Assembly: GCA_021798275.1 (NCBI GenBank)
Contig: JAJZMK010000150.1
Span: 1-33,926 of the forward strand
Origin: Actinomycetes bacterium
GTDB lineage: Bacteria; Actinomycetota; Acidimicrobiia; Acidimicrobiales; Bog-793
DNA length: 33,926 nt
Direction of reading: 5' to 3'
The notes under the pieces were generated by a model. That model did no database searches. It was not told the origin of the DNA and saw nothing but the letters and a program-made list of their open reading frames with translations. The translations under genes and the position numbers were made by a program. Of this stretch, positions 17,154 through 25,818 are shown in pieces. Each line of letters opens with the position of its first letter. Within the stretch, counting starts at the first letter, position 1.

Positions 17154-17456
17154 CTATTTTTTATTCATCCTTCTGTTCAGCCACCATTTTTTAGCAAAAT
17201 ATCTTGGCCGTCTTTTCTCCGGAGAATTGTCGGTAAAGATAGCCTCGACTGAATCAAACAAAAGTATTTCCCTGGCTTGATCGAGATGATCAAGGTCAAC
17301 CATTATATCTATATCTACGGGAACGATACTGAGAGCTGACGTCGGAGTGGATATAAAACAGTCAAAACCTTCGCTTTTTAGTCTGGCCGCCAGAACGTAA
17401 GCGTAAAACATATTATCGACTCTCGTCAAAATAACTTTATTTTTATCACCCTCCAC
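17154..17456 (-). CDS. DUF2007-like small protein
   Basis: The frame is open beyond 17456, up to 17552, but that part is antisense to the pafA start, so I place the start at the GTG at 17456 (100 residues); TTG inside the domain is another option. The core VILTRVDNMFYAYVLAARLKSEGFDCFIS, then VPVDIDIMVDLDHLDQAREIL, resembles DUF2007, a small alpha/beta domain thought to bind a ligand and often described as a putative signal transducer. The C-terminus is basic and rich in aromatic residues (RRPRYFAKKWWLNRRMNKK). It is the only minus-strand gene between prcA and pafA, with its start about 50 nt from pafA. It is not part of the known Pup system, and the link may be chance. Confidence 0.55.
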   Translation of the reverse strand: MEGDKNKVILTRVDNMFYAYVLAARLKSEGFDCFISTPTSALSIVPVDIDIMVDLDHLDQAREILLFDSVEAIFTDNSPEKRRPRYFAKKWWLNRRMNKK

Positions 17457-17506
17457 CTTTAAAAGACTACATCTTGGAACAGAAAAAAGCACTAACCTGA
17501 AAGTTG

Positions 17507-18865
17507 ATGAATAAAAGAATTTTTGGTTTGGAAAATGAATACGGAGTGACATGTACCGTTAGGGGACAAAGGCGTCTAAGTCCCGATGAAGTGGCCCGTT
17601 ACTTATTCAGAAGGGTTGTCAGCTGGGGAAGGTCATCCAATGTTTTCCTGGAAAACGGAGCACGTCTTTACTTAGATGTCGGCAGTCACCCAGAATATGC
17701 AACCCCGGAATGTGACTCTCTCTATGATTTGGTTGCTTACGATAAAGCCGGTGAACGAATTTTAGAAGGACTGGTAACTTCGGCTGAGATGCGACTGAGA
17801 GAAGAGGGCATCAGAGGAACGGTCTATTTGTTTAAAAATAATACCGACTCCGCCGGCAATTCTTACGGATGTCATGAAAACTACCTAACGGCAAGAAAAG
17901 ATGACTTTGCCAATTACTCACAGGTCTTGATACCGTTTTTAATTACCCGGCAGATATTTGCCGGAGCCGGTAAACTTTTACAGACGGCGCGCGGAGCTTT
18001 GTATTGCATGTCACAGCGCGCCGAACATATTTGGGAAGGCGTCTCGTCGGCAACTACCAGATCCAGACCCATTATCAATACCAGAGACGAACCCCATGCC
18101 GATGCGGAACGCTACAGAAGGCTTCACGTCATCGTCGGTGACTCCAATATGAGCGAGTACGCGACCTTCTTGAAAACCGGCACCACAAGTATTCTGCTCA
18201 AGATGTTGGAGAGCCCCAAGACTATTTTCCGGGATATGACACTCGAAGACCCAATCCGTGCCATTAGGGAAATAAGTCACGACATAAAATGCAAAAAAAC
18301 AGTCCGACTGGCAAGCGGTAGGGAAGTAACGGCTCTGGAAATCCAGCAGGAATATCTGAGCCGAGCTATCAGGTTCTCCGAGCAGCATACCTTAAACCAG
18401 CAAGAAAAAACCACGCTTAAAATGTGGGAACATGTGCTTACCCAAATTGAAATAGACCCCTTGTCGCTCAGCAGAGAGTGTGACTGGGTGGCAAAATATC
18501 ACCTGATAAACGCTTTTATGGAGCGCCATAATATCTCGCTTGACCACCCAAAAGTAGCTCTACTTGATCTGCAATATCACGATATATCAAGGGAGAGAGG
18601 TATCTATTACCGTCTAGTGGAACATTCAAAAATGGAAAGAATGATCACCGATGAAGCGGTGGATAAGGCTTTACTAAATCCTCCGGCCACGACGCGCGCT
18701 AAATTGAGGGGAGAGTTTATCCAGAAAGCCAAAGAGAAAAAGAGGGACTTTACCGTGGACTGGGTACATCTTAAATTGAATGATCAAACCCAACGAACCA
18801 TCTTACTCAAAGACCCGTTCAGCTCGGAAGATGAGAGGGTCACTCGCCTAATAGAGTCCATGTAG
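17507..18865 (+). CDS. pafA: Pup--protein ligase PafA
   Basis: The 452-residue enzyme activates deamidated Pup with ATP at its terminal Glu and joins it to substrate lysines by an isopeptide bond. It begins [20 protein letters not shown]; Glu9 in the GLENEYG loop is the metal/ATP ligand and Asp57 in [15 protein letters not shown] the catalytic residue. The Dop-loop is absent, which separates it from Dop at 12939. [12 protein letters not shown] and [34 protein letters not shown] follow the mycobacterial protein closely. I use ATG 17507 because it gives exactly the 452 residues of the M. tuberculosis protein; TTG 17504 is directly before it. No pafB or pafC follows. Confidence 0.97.
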   Translation: MNKRIFGLENEYGVTCTVRGQRRLSPDEVARYLFRRVVSWGRSSNVFLENGARLYLDVGSHPEYATPECDSLYDLVAYDKAGERILEGLVTSAEMRLREEGIRGTVYLFKNNTDSAGNSYGCHENYLTARKDDFANYSQVLIPFLITRQIFAGAGKLLQTARGALYCMSQRAEHIWEGVSSATTRSRPIINTRDEPHADAERYRRLHVIVGDSNMSEYATFLKTGTTSILLKMLESPKTIFRDMTLEDPIRAIREISHDIKCKKTVRLASGREVTALEIQQEYLSRAIRFSEQHTLNQQEKTTLKMWEHVLTQIEIDPLSLSRECDWVAKYHLINAFMERHNISLDHPKVALLDLQYHDISRERGIYYRLVEHSKMERMITDEAVDKALLNPPATTRAKLRGEFIQKAKEKKRDFTVDWVHLKLNDQTQRTILLKDPFSSEDERVTRLIESM

Positions 18866-19046
18866 CTACTTTTTCAATACCTATAAACCAAGCAGCATGT
18901 GCTTTGGCAATAGTCATATCAAATCCCAGAGCGCACAAATAGCATCAGAGAATTTGAACTTCCGGTGACTGGGGCAAGTGATTCTCCTGTGAAGCAACAT
19001 GAATTGCCGTTTGGAAAGTCGCCGCTTGACTTGCTATACTTATCAA

Positions 19047-19508
19047 GTGTTTGGTAGTCTTGACCCGGAAAAATTACTTTTTGTACTGGTTATAGCCGCA
19101 ATAGTAATGGGCCCGGACAAATTGCCCAAAATCGCCCGCCAAATAGCCGCTCTGATGAGTAGGTGGCAAGACATACGGGAAAAAAGCGTGGGAGAACTGC
19201 GATCCGGATTCAAAGAACTTACTGATCTGGAGCTTCCTCACTACAGAAGCGGAAGTATAAAATCTCTGCTGTTTGAAGACAATTTTTTCAAACCTCCATC
19301 AAGTGATAACGCCAGAGCCAAACAACCGGATGACCCGACTGCAACGAGCAGCGAAAATGCTCCGACGGGAGATACTTCCATCGCCTCCCTCCATGCTTTG
19401 GAAAGCACCGGAGAAAATGAGGCCGTAGAAAACTCATCTGTGGACACTTTTGAAGCGGTCTATTTGCCAGATATGGGAAGCGGTTTTTATGAGCCCAGTC
19501 AAAACTAA
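19047..19508 (+). CDS. tatA: Sec-independent translocase subunit TatA/TatB-like
   Basis: From GTG 19047 the protein has 153 residues and opens VFGSLDPEKLLFVLVIAAIVMGPDKLPKIARQIA, the classic N-terminal membrane helix, hinge and amphipathic helix of TatA/TatB. The ATG at 18999 would add 16 residues not seen in the family, so the GTG is preferred, although its ribosome binding site is weak. The rest is polar and acidic, with Ser/Thr/Glu-rich stretches and no further membrane segment. Gly-Pro in the hinge fits the family. The tail of about 110 residues and short first helix are closer to TatB than TatA. tatC follows after 79 nt. In mycobacteria tatA and tatC also lie downstream of pafA, with pafBC between. 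Confidence 0.85.
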   Translation: MFGSLDPEKLLFVLVIAAIVMGPDKLPKIARQIAALMSRWQDIREKSVGELRSGFKELTDLELPHYRSGSIKSLLFEDNFFKPPSSDNARAKQPDDPTATSSENAPTGDTSIASLHALESTGENEAVENSSVDTFEAVYLPDMGSGFYEPSQN

Positions 19509-19587
19509 GTTTAAAACACCACACGAACACATAATTGATTACAAAAATACCTTTTTATTTTCAACTGCCGAATTGTAACGATAAGAG

Positions 19588-20442
19588 ATGACTGATCAAG
19601 CTATAGACGAAAGCGGAATGAGCGAAGTAAATTCACATGTAACGAATGTGTTGTTTGACGACTCTTCAGAAAATACCGAGGGGCGAGGTAAATTTAAAAA
19701 TCCAAATTCGATGACTCTGCGCGAACATCTTGCAGAACTCAGGTGGAGGCTGATCGTATGTACCTTGACTTATGGAGCTATGGCTGTCCTGGCTTATTTT
19801 TTATACCCTCACCTGCTTGCTACCTTAGAACGTCCTTATTGCGATACAATTATTCCTCGCTCTTCTACATGCGGCTTGTACGTCCAAGGACCACTTGACG
19901 GGTTTACGATTCGACTCAACACCTCAGCTTATGTGGCCTTTTTGCTTTCGTTGCCGGTCATTTGTTACCAATTGTGGCGTTTTATAACTCCCGGTTTAAA
20001 ATCCCACGAGAGATCTTTGGCTATATCCTTTTCTTTGTCGGCCTTTCTACTCTTTGCGCTTGGGGCTTACGTGGCCTGGCTGACATTTCCTCATGCTCTG
20101 AATTTTTTAAATAACGCCAGCGGTCCTGGCATCAAAGATCTGTATACACCTCAAAAATATATTTCTTTAATTCTGGCATTGATGGCAATTTTTGGAGCTA
20201 CATTCGAATTTCCGGTACTTATCGTGGCCTTGGAAATGGCTAAAGTAATTTCACCTCAAAAACTTGCGCACTGGCGTCGTCCGGCAATAGTGCTTATCGT
20301 GCTGACAGCTGCCATAGTGACTCCGAGTTCTGACCCGTTTTCTATGCTAGCCATGGCTCTTCCTCTGCTGGTCTTTTATGAAATATCGATTCTGATAGGG
20401 AAAGTATTCCTTCATCGAAGGGAAAGAGAAGTTGCGGATTGA
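19588..20442 (+). CDS. tatC: Sec-independent translocase subunit TatC
   Basis: The 284-residue protein is the receptor for twin-arginine signal peptides in the inner membrane. A polar N-terminus of about 40 residues precedes the conserved MTLREHLAELRWRL (42-55), and PGLKSHER at 135-142 is the second TatC signature. About six hydrophobic segments are visible, the first at 56-72 and the last near 245-270, ending FYEISILIGKVFLHRRE. It lies directly downstream of the TatA/B-like gene, so the two form a Tat module. A separate TatB is not seen, so one protein may do both jobs. Confidence 0.94.
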   Translation: MTDQAIDESGMSEVNSHVTNVLFDDSSENTEGRGKFKNPNSMTLREHLAELRWRLIVCTLTYGAMAVLAYFLYPHLLATLERPYCDTIIPRSSTCGLYVQGPLDGFTIRLNTSAYVAFLLSLPVICYQLWRFITPGLKSHERSLAISFSLSAFLLFALGAYVAWLTFPHALNFLNNASGPGIKDLYTPQKYISLILALMAIFGATFEFPVLIVALEMAKVISPQKLAHWRRPAIVLIVLTAAIVTPSSDPFSMLAMALPLLVFYEISILIGKVFLHRREREVAD

Positions 20443-20518
20443 TAATTTTCCCTAAAATTACAGATAGCTGTATCATAGTAATCACATCATTGTAGTTTTT
20501 ACTCTAATCTGTATTCAA

Positions 20519-22174
20519 ATGCTCAATTACTCAATAGAAAACTTTACCGAAGAAGAAGAAAATAGGCTCCGTCCCTACTTTACAAATACCGATAAACCAG
20601 TATTTGCTCTGATCAATCTACCTGAAGTGGTCAAAGGAGCACTGTTTGCCAGATACTCACGTTCTGCCAAAAGCTTACGCCGCTTATTTTTGGACGAATT
20701 TGTTGACAATCTCGAACCGGATAAAAATGAAATATCGGATCCGACCGTAGGACTAAAAAGAGCGGAAAAGCTATATGCTACCGTATTTTCCGAATATGGA
20801 GATGATTCCGTGGCGCAGCTGGGCGGAGTTCATCTGGCATGTGAGCAAGTCTCTAACTTGTTGACAAAAATCCTTGAACGAAGCAGATTGATGTCATACC
20901 TGGAACAGTCGACCCGCTATATTCCTTATGACATGCCGCTTCCTTCGGGAAAGTACCGATACTATCAAGACAGGGAGATCCTGGAATCCGAATTTGCCTC
21001 CCGCTATACACAAGATATGGATAGCGTATTTGAGATATACCACGAATTATTGCAAAAAACAATAGAATACCTGACATCGAAATATTATCCGGGTTCAGAA
21101 AAAACTTTACCGGCAGCGGAAATGAGAGCCATAAGAGCTTACGCATTGGATCTTCTACGCGGCATCTTGCCAATCGGCACCGTATCCAATATGGGTATCT
21201 ATGGCTCAGGCCAAGCCTATGAGCAACTGTTGCTGAGACTAAAAGCAAGTGACCTTCCGGAAGCCAGATTATATGCCGAGATGATCAAAGAAGAACTGAT
21301 GAAGGTCATACCTTCGTTTTTAACTCGCGTTGACCGAGATGACCGCGGCGGAGTTTGGGTTGACTACTTACAAAACAGCCGGCACTTGACTCATAAGGTA
21401 GCCGAAGAACTGCTTGGTCATCATAGTGATCTTGGTCAAAAAAATATTATGCCTTTTATCCCGGCAACAGACATATTAAAAGTCAAACTTATTTCCCATG
21501 ACCGAGACGGAGAGGAAAAAGTCCTGAGAGCAATTTTATTTGCCACAACGGATTTGGGACATGAGGATCTGGAACGGGTAATACCACTGATGACGGAAGC
21601 TGAAAAAGCCGCCGTTTTTTCCGCATACGTCGGAAAGCGTTCCAATCGCCGACACAAGCCGGGTAGGGCATTTGAAAACAGTGTTTACAATTTTGAGATT
21701 GTTTCCGACTACGGAGCTTTTCGGGACCTACAAAGGCATCGTTTGCTGACTATAGAGTGGCAACAACCAGATCCCAATCTCGGGATCCACATTCCCGAGG
21801 AAATAGAAAAATCCGATTTAAAAGATCTCTATGCCAAATCTGTCACTTTGTCAACCGAACTTTATCAGTTACTCCGGGAACAGTTTCCTCTCCAAGCGAT
21901 ATATACCCTACCCATGGCTGTCAACCTACGCTACTATATGACGATTAACGCGCGCGAACTTATCCATGTAGCCGAATTGCGTTCCATGCCCCAAGGCCAT
22001 CAAAACTACCGTCGGATAGCCCAAGAAATGTATCGACTAACAAAAGAGGAGGCCCATCATACCTACATAGCCGCCGCCATGGAATATGTGGATTTTTCCG
22101 AAGCAGTCGTAGGCAGACTGGATGCTGAACAAAATTTTGCCAAAAAACAACTTGGTAACGATCGCAGTGGATAG
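20519..22174 (+). CDS. Long, two-part ThyX-like protein
   Basis: The 551-residue protein resembles FAD-dependent thymidylate synthase (ThyX), which methylates dUMP using methylenetetrahydrofolate and FAD, but it is more than twice the usual length. Residues 121-133 read RSRLMSYLEQSTR, which follows the ThyX signature RHRxxSxNExSxR except at the His and the Asn. In the second half, DYGAFRDLQRHRLLTIEWQQPD (RHR at 406-408) has an intact RHR but a Thr in place of the Ser, and no ExSxR after it. The layout suggests a duplicated Thy1 domain, with one half of the motif set altered in each copy. Related long proteins are annotated as thymidylate synthases in actinobacteria, but activity is not certain. 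No thyA or dihydrofolate reductase gene is next to it. Confidence 0.75.
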   Translation: MLNYSIENFTEEEENRLRPYFTNTDKPVFALINLPEVVKGALFARYSRSAKSLRRLFLDEFVDNLEPDKNEISDPTVGLKRAEKLYATVFSEYGDDSVAQLGGVHLACEQVSNLLTKILERSRLMSYLEQSTRYIPYDMPLPSGKYRYYQDREILESEFASRYTQDMDSVFEIYHELLQKTIEYLTSKYYPGSEKTLPAAEMRAIRAYALDLLRGILPIGTVSNMGIYGSGQAYEQLLLRLKASDLPEARLYAEMIKEELMKVIPSFLTRVDRDDRGGVWVDYLQNSRHLTHKVAEELLGHHSDLGQKNIMPFIPATDILKVKLISHDRDGEEKVLRAILFATTDLGHEDLERVIPLMTEAEKAAVFSAYVGKRSNRRHKPGRAFENSVYNFEIVSDYGAFRDLQRHRLLTIEWQQPDPNLGIHIPEEIEKSDLKDLYAKSVTLSTELYQLLREQFPLQAIYTLPMAVNLRYYMTINARELIHVAELRSMPQGHQNYRRIAQEMYRLTKEEAHHTYIAAAMEYVDFSEAVVGRLDAEQNFAKKQLGNDRSG

Positions 22175-22480
22175 TGTAGGGTCAAATCCCTAAGACACAG
22201 CAGATCAAATCGATAGAAATGTCATTTCAGAATCACTTTCTCTATAAGTCTAAAGGTCTTTACGCTTCGTCTTCTTTTCGCGATTTTCGGACAGATTTGG
22301 GATTTTTTTGTCTATATATGCTGTTAAGGAAAAAATGAATAAATTTAGTATAAAATGACGTTGAATTATCGAAGCGGCTGGAAAACAGCATTTGACTATC
22401 GGAAAAATAAGCAGTCAAAATGGTGATTTCAATAAATAAAACAATTGTGTTGTCCAAGTAAGGAATTAGGAGATGGCTAG
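22175..22480. other. Intergenic region between the ThyX-like gene and the acidic-repeat gene
   Basis: The stretch is AT-rich and has no frame with a credible start and protein-like composition on either strand. A minus-strand frame at 22260-22457 has no support. The end carries GGAG upstream of ATG 22481 as a ribosome binding site; an ATGGCTAGATGA mini-frame overlaps the gene's start. Confidence 0.5.
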
Positions 22481-23047
22481 ATGAGCATATTCAACAAAGA
22501 TGCCGGCGAAGACAGCGAAGATTTTCATGATGTTGACCTAGAGGAAATAGATGACTTGGACGTTATCGACGATCTGGATGTTATAGATGACTTAGAGGAA
22601 ATAGATGACCTGGATGTTATCGATGACCTGGACGTTATCGACGATCTGGATGTTATAGATGACTTAGATGTCGGAGATGACGATCTGTTGGCCGATGCGG
22701 CGATACTAAAACCCGGAGGACAAGGTCAGTCTAAGAAAAAGAGTGGTTCTAGTACCTATAAGTCCGGCGATTCAGACAGCGAAGACGCTTTGGATGATGA
22801 CGACGAAGACTTAGAAGATGATGAGACTGAAGCCAGTCTGGATGTTATCTTAAAAGAAAGACTTGTGGTCGATGAAATTGACGATGACGAAGAATTGGAA
22901 TCTGATGACAGTGAAGATAAACTTGACATTATTGATCCGGTATTACCAAAGCAACCTGACGAATTCGTCTGTCAATCCTGTTTCCTGGTCAAAAAACAAA
23001 CCCAGTTGGCAGATAAGAAACATATGATCTGTAGAGATTGCGTATGA
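22481..23047 (+). CDS. Acidic-repeat protein with DUF4193-like zinc ribbon
   Basis: The protein has 188 residues. Residues 24-65 are seven tandem six-residue units, mostly DDLDVI with one DDLEEI and a final DDLDVG. The middle is Asp/Glu/Ser/Lys-rich and probably disordered. The C-terminal 29 residues (160-188) read DEFVCQSCFLVKKQTQLADKKHMICRDCV; Cys164, Cys167, Cys184 and Cys187 form a CxxC-x16-CxxC zinc-binding site, and the CFLV...QLA...CRDC pattern matches the actinobacterial DUF4193 family. Usual DUF4193 proteins are about 100 residues, so the repeat tract is an addition. The following gene starts within its stop codon (ATGA), so the pair is coupled. The function is unknown; a role in transcription by a zinc ribbon is a guess. 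Confidence 0.7.
   Translation: MSIFNKDAGEDSEDFHDVDLEEIDDLDVIDDLDVIDDLEEIDDLDVIDDLDVIDDLDVIDDLDVGDDDLLADAAILKPGGQGQSKKKSGSSTYKSGDSDSEDALDDDDEDLEDDETEASLDVILKERLVVDEIDDDEELESDDSEDKLDIIDPVLPKQPDEFVCQSCFLVKKQTQLADKKHMICRDCV
22550..22675 (+). repeat. Coding 18-nt tandem repeat with a 72-nt higher-order period
   Basis: Seven 18-nt units start at 22550, 22568, 22586, 22604, 22622, 22640 and 22658. Unit 2 and unit 6 are identical (22568-22585 and 22640-22657), unit 1 and unit 5 differ at one base, and unit 3 and unit 7 share their first 11 bases. The four-unit block is thus repeated, giving a 72-nt period on top of the 18-nt one. The pattern points to a recent block duplication inside the gene for the acidic-repeat protein. 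Confidence 0.85.
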
Positions 23048-23640
23048 CCGAGAATGAAAAAAGAAATACTTCCATCAAGAATACGCAACACATAGTTGCC
23101 GATGTATTATTTTATGCACCTGTTGAATTTATATTTTCTCGGACACAAAATATAAAAACCAAACTGATATCCAAGTCAGAGGAATTGGAAAGTTCCGGTA
23201 ATTTTGCCAAAGCGATAGGGCAATTCTCTCTGTCGACAGCAAAGAACAGATTTAGTCATAAAATATCTGACTTTACAAACAGTCTGGTAAGCGAGAAAGA
23301 AGAAGATACTAATTCTCAAGTTGTAGATAACTTTACTGTAAACACAAATGCGGGTGACCAAAAAGCGAAGGCTGAAATATTAAATCGAGAAAACTCTCTC
23401 GCCCCAGATGAGATGGCTTCAACAACACCATCAAAGCAGGAAGACACGTCTTTGCCAGGGGAGGTTTTCCTTCCCATAAGAGGATATACTACTTTGGCGG
23501 CAACTCAGATTATAGAAAAATTGGGTTCGCTAACACCGGGAGAACTCGATGAGATATATGCTTATGAAGTAGTCAATAGGAAACGTCGTACTATCCTGAC
23601 AAAAATTATCCAATTAAAGAATGCAGGTAATCATGCCTAG
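23044..23640 (+). CDS. Uncharacterised protein with C-terminal helical domain
   Basis: I start it at ATG 23044, which overlaps the previous stop codon as ATGA; TTG 23038 is an alternative. It has 198 residues. Residues 1 to about 80 are mixed charged and helical, and about 85-135 look unstructured (Asn/Asp/Lys/Ser). The C-terminal part, LPIRGYTTLAATQIIEKLGSLTPGELDEIYAYEVVNRKRRTILTKI, resembles a short helical motif seen in many actinobacterial proteins, in which a repeated LxxLxxxEL pattern is followed by YExxxxxRxTIL. I know no function for it. The GNAT gene begins inside its end, so the three genes from 22481 form an overlapping unit. Confidence 0.6.
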   Translation: MTENEKRNTSIKNTQHIVADVLFYAPVEFIFSRTQNIKTKLISKSEELESSGNFAKAIGQFSLSTAKNRFSHKISDFTNSLVSEKEEDTNSQVVDNFTVNTNAGDQKAKAEILNRENSLAPDEMASTTPSKQEDTSLPGEVFLPIRGYTTLAATQIIEKLGSLTPGELDEIYAYEVVNRKRRTILTKIIQLKNAGNHA

Positions 23641-24160
23641 CTCCACAGATTCGGGAAGCATAGTAGCAAGAAGAGCTAAGCCACGAGATGTCCTGGCTAT
23701 TTCCACTCTTTGCCGTTCTGCTATAGAAGAAATGAGTATGACAAGAGGGGGATTGCTGCTTGTTGGCTCGCCTGAAGACAGCGGCTGTCTGGATCTCGAT
23801 ACCGAGTTGACCGCTTTATCAAGGGGACTTCTAGAGAGCGACAATTATCAGCTCAACTACCATTGGTTCATAGGAATTAGGAACGAAACACCGGTTGGCA
23901 CTTCATTTCTAAAAATAGTGAAAATGCATAACTTCACGGTGGCCAAGGTGGATCTTCTTTACGTTGAACCAAATTCCAGAGAACACGGTATCGGCGGAGC
24001 TCTCTTGCAATTAATGACAAAATGGGCTACCAGAAAGTCGTGTGACGGTATCGATATTTCTGCCTTGCCCGGTAGTAGAGAGACAAAAGCTTTCCTAGAG
24101 GGGCAAGGTTACAAGGCAAGAGCTATATCAATGTACAAGGAAATCAGCTCACCTTCATAG
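23621..24160 (+). CDS. GNAT-family N-acetyltransferase
   Basis: The protein has up to 179 residues. The acetyl-CoA-binding motif is seen in VDLLYVEPNSREHGIGGALLQLM (RxxGIGGAL), with the preceding beta strand VAKV and the following GIDISALPG and the C-terminal EGQGYKARAISMYKEI, which together give the whole GNAT fold. The N-terminal VARRAKPRDVLAI starts the domain. The start could be ATG 23621 or ATG 23633; the latter has an AGG five nt before it. Either way the gene overlaps the end of the previous one. The substrate cannot be told from sequence; context with the DUF4193-like gene gives no clear hint. Confidence 0.82.
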   Translation: MQVIMPSSTDSGSIVARRAKPRDVLAISTLCRSAIEEMSMTRGGLLLVGSPEDSGCLDLDTELTALSRGLLESDNYQLNYHWFIGIRNETPVGTSFLKIVKMHNFTVAKVDLLYVEPNSREHGIGGALLQLMTKWATRKSCDGIDISALPGSRETKAFLEGQGYKARAISMYKEISSPS

Positions 24161-24246
24161 TACGTTTATTGTCGCACCAAACACTTTCACGCATAGAGAG
24201 GATAGGGAGGTGAGTTTATCGGAATTGCTTCCCTCCTGGCTTTAGG

Positions 24247-25716
24247 TTAATTTGTACCTGTTTTCTCCGGCTCTACTTTTTCTATGGTATCTTTTTCTGT
24301 GGCAGGTTCTTCGACCTTTACGGCTTCTGGCTCGTGCTCTTTTGTCTTGTGTTCGGCTCTATGAATACTCGGTGGCCCCGGAGGTGGAGGCATTGTGACG
24401 CCGAGGAGGTGTGCCAAAGCCGGTATGCGGCCTATTTCTTTAGCGGCTGCCTTATGTACTTCCGGGGATTCCGGGATTCCGTTGGGCTTGATCAGTCGCT
24501 TGATGGGAGAGTTGACCGCAGCTTCCAGCAGAGCCATCCATCGCTCACCGGATATAGAGGCCGTCATGGCAGCGCTCACAGCTTCACCCAACCTAGTTGC
24601 CAAACCAGCCGGCAATTTAGCGGTAGGCTCCGGCGGTTTAGCCGAAAGTCTCAGAGCTTGTAAAGTCCTATTTTCATCGATGGCGGAAGTGATATCCGCT
24701 TCCCATTTGTTGCGTAATTTTTCCAGTCTCTCGTGTAGAGCAAGACGCAACTTCTGCAACAATTCCCGTCCTTCATCGTCTCTCGGCACTGCCTGGGAGA
24801 CGACTGCCCTGAGATCACGAAGTGATATGTGATCCATAATTAAGATAGCTGCATCGGCCTTATCGCGCCAGACCGCTTCTTTGACGCTGGAAAGGATGCG
24901 CTCTGCAATCTGTAATATACCGGTCTCGGAAAACTCGGATCGTCCTTCTTGCAATGCCAGATTTTTTTCTTCCTGCAATGCCCGACGGAGTGCCGGCATT
25001 CCTCCAGAGGCCAATTTCTCGGCCACCAAGATCTCTTCGGCGGAAAACTGTCGGTATAGTTCCTCTAAATGTTTGTTGATGGGAGTAAGCTTGACAGGCC
25101 TCGGTCGGGGAGGTCGCGTCGGTTTTTGCATACGGGCGGTACCTGATTTGTGAGCAACACCGTTTTCTGCGTTCCCATCGAGACCAGGCGAAGTTAACCT
25201 GGGTGAAGATCTTTCGGAGCGAGCCGGAGACTGATTCGTGGGACGATTAGATCGAGCGGGTCTGTCAGCTCTAGCGGCAAAAGAGGACCGTGCACCATTT
25301 CCGGAATCGGTTTGTCCATCGATTCTCTCGGCTTGTGTCCCGGAGCTATGGCGTTGTTGCCTGGGTCGGTCTCTACCTGTATCACTCCGACGTGGGCTAC
25401 CTTTCTCGCCGCGCTGAGGTCGTCTTCCGCTTTTAGCGGCCAGTTGAACCGTAACACCGCCCTTTTGAGCATTGTCGGTTACCAAGTTGAGTGTTTCCTG
25501 CTTGGCGGAAGCTGTTTTAGTCGGCAAAACGTTTGTTATCCAAACTCCGTCTAAGTCCATGTCCACTTCAACGCGTAGAACATCACCGACTTTGACAGCT
25601 GGTGGCAACAGAGAGGACTCCACAAGTCCTTTTGGCTTGAGCGCCCCGGCAGCGCGCCATGTCCAGCTTCCATCTGAGCGTGAACTTGTCAGTTCAATAT
25701 CCATACGACGAGACAT
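24247..25716 (-). CDS. Uncharacterised protein, Arg/Pro-rich linker with helical C-domain
   Basis: The 489-residue protein has three parts. Residues 1-68 form a beta-rich domain, with LTSSRSDGSWTWRAAGALKPKGLVESSLLP and VKVGDVLRVEVDMDLDGVWITNVLP, which looks like an OB or S1-type small barrel. Residues about 70-210 are Arg, Ser, Pro and Gly-rich and disordered in appearance, with many RSxR and PxRP repeats. Residues about 211-420 are helical and charged, with EELYRQFSAEEILVAEKLASGGMPALRRAL at the start. The end is Pro/Glu/Lys-rich. I recall similar proteins in acidimicrobial genomes but no described function. A nucleic-acid-binding role is plausible from the basic linker and barrel, and is inference. 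The start is ATG 25716; ATG 25704 is also possible. Confidence 0.65.
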   Translation of the reverse strand: MSRRMDIELTSSRSDGSWTWRAAGALKPKGLVESSLLPPAVKVGDVLRVEVDMDLDGVWITNVLPTKTASAKQETLNLVTDNAQKGGVTVQLAAKSGRRPQRGEKGSPRRSDTGRDRPRQQRHSSGTQAERIDGQTDSGNGARSSFAARADRPARSNRPTNQSPARSERSSPRLTSPGLDGNAENGVAHKSGTARMQKPTRPPRPRPVKLTPINKHLEELYRQFSAEEILVAEKLASGGMPALRRALQEEKNLALQEGRSEFSETGILQIAERILSSVKEAVWRDKADAAILIMDHISLRDLRAVVSQAVPRDDEGRELLQKLRLALHERLEKLRNKWEADITSAIDENRTLQALRLSAKPPEPTAKLPAGLATRLGEAVSAAMTASISGERWMALLEAAVNSPIKRLIKPNGIPESPEVHKAAAKEIGRIPALAHLLGVTMPPPPGPPSIHRAEHKTKEHEPEAVKVEEPATEKDTIEKVEPEKTGTN

Positions 25717-25818
25717 ATGTTTTCAACCTATCTAAATATCTAAAAGATCATTACCTTACAGCCACCGCGGCTATTTGAGGATCAATTCGGAAAATAAACA
25801 CTTTAATTTATAAAATAT

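Noticed and set aside
17457-17552. N-terminal extension of the DUF2007-like gene
   Set aside because: The extension is antisense to the pafA start and does not fit the domain; the start was placed at GTG 17456.
18866-19046. tRNA or other RNA gene between pafA and tatA
   Set aside because: No cloverleaf or T-loop could be found; only a short near-palindrome (ccaagca...tgctttgg) without a T-run is present.
22260-22457. Minus-strand frame of 65 residues
   Set aside because: It has no ribosome binding site or recognisable domain and lies in the upstream region of the acidic-repeat gene.
22550-22675. CRISPR-like array
   Set aside because: The 18-nt units are contiguous without spacers and encode DDLDVI repeats in frame, so they are a coding tandem repeat.
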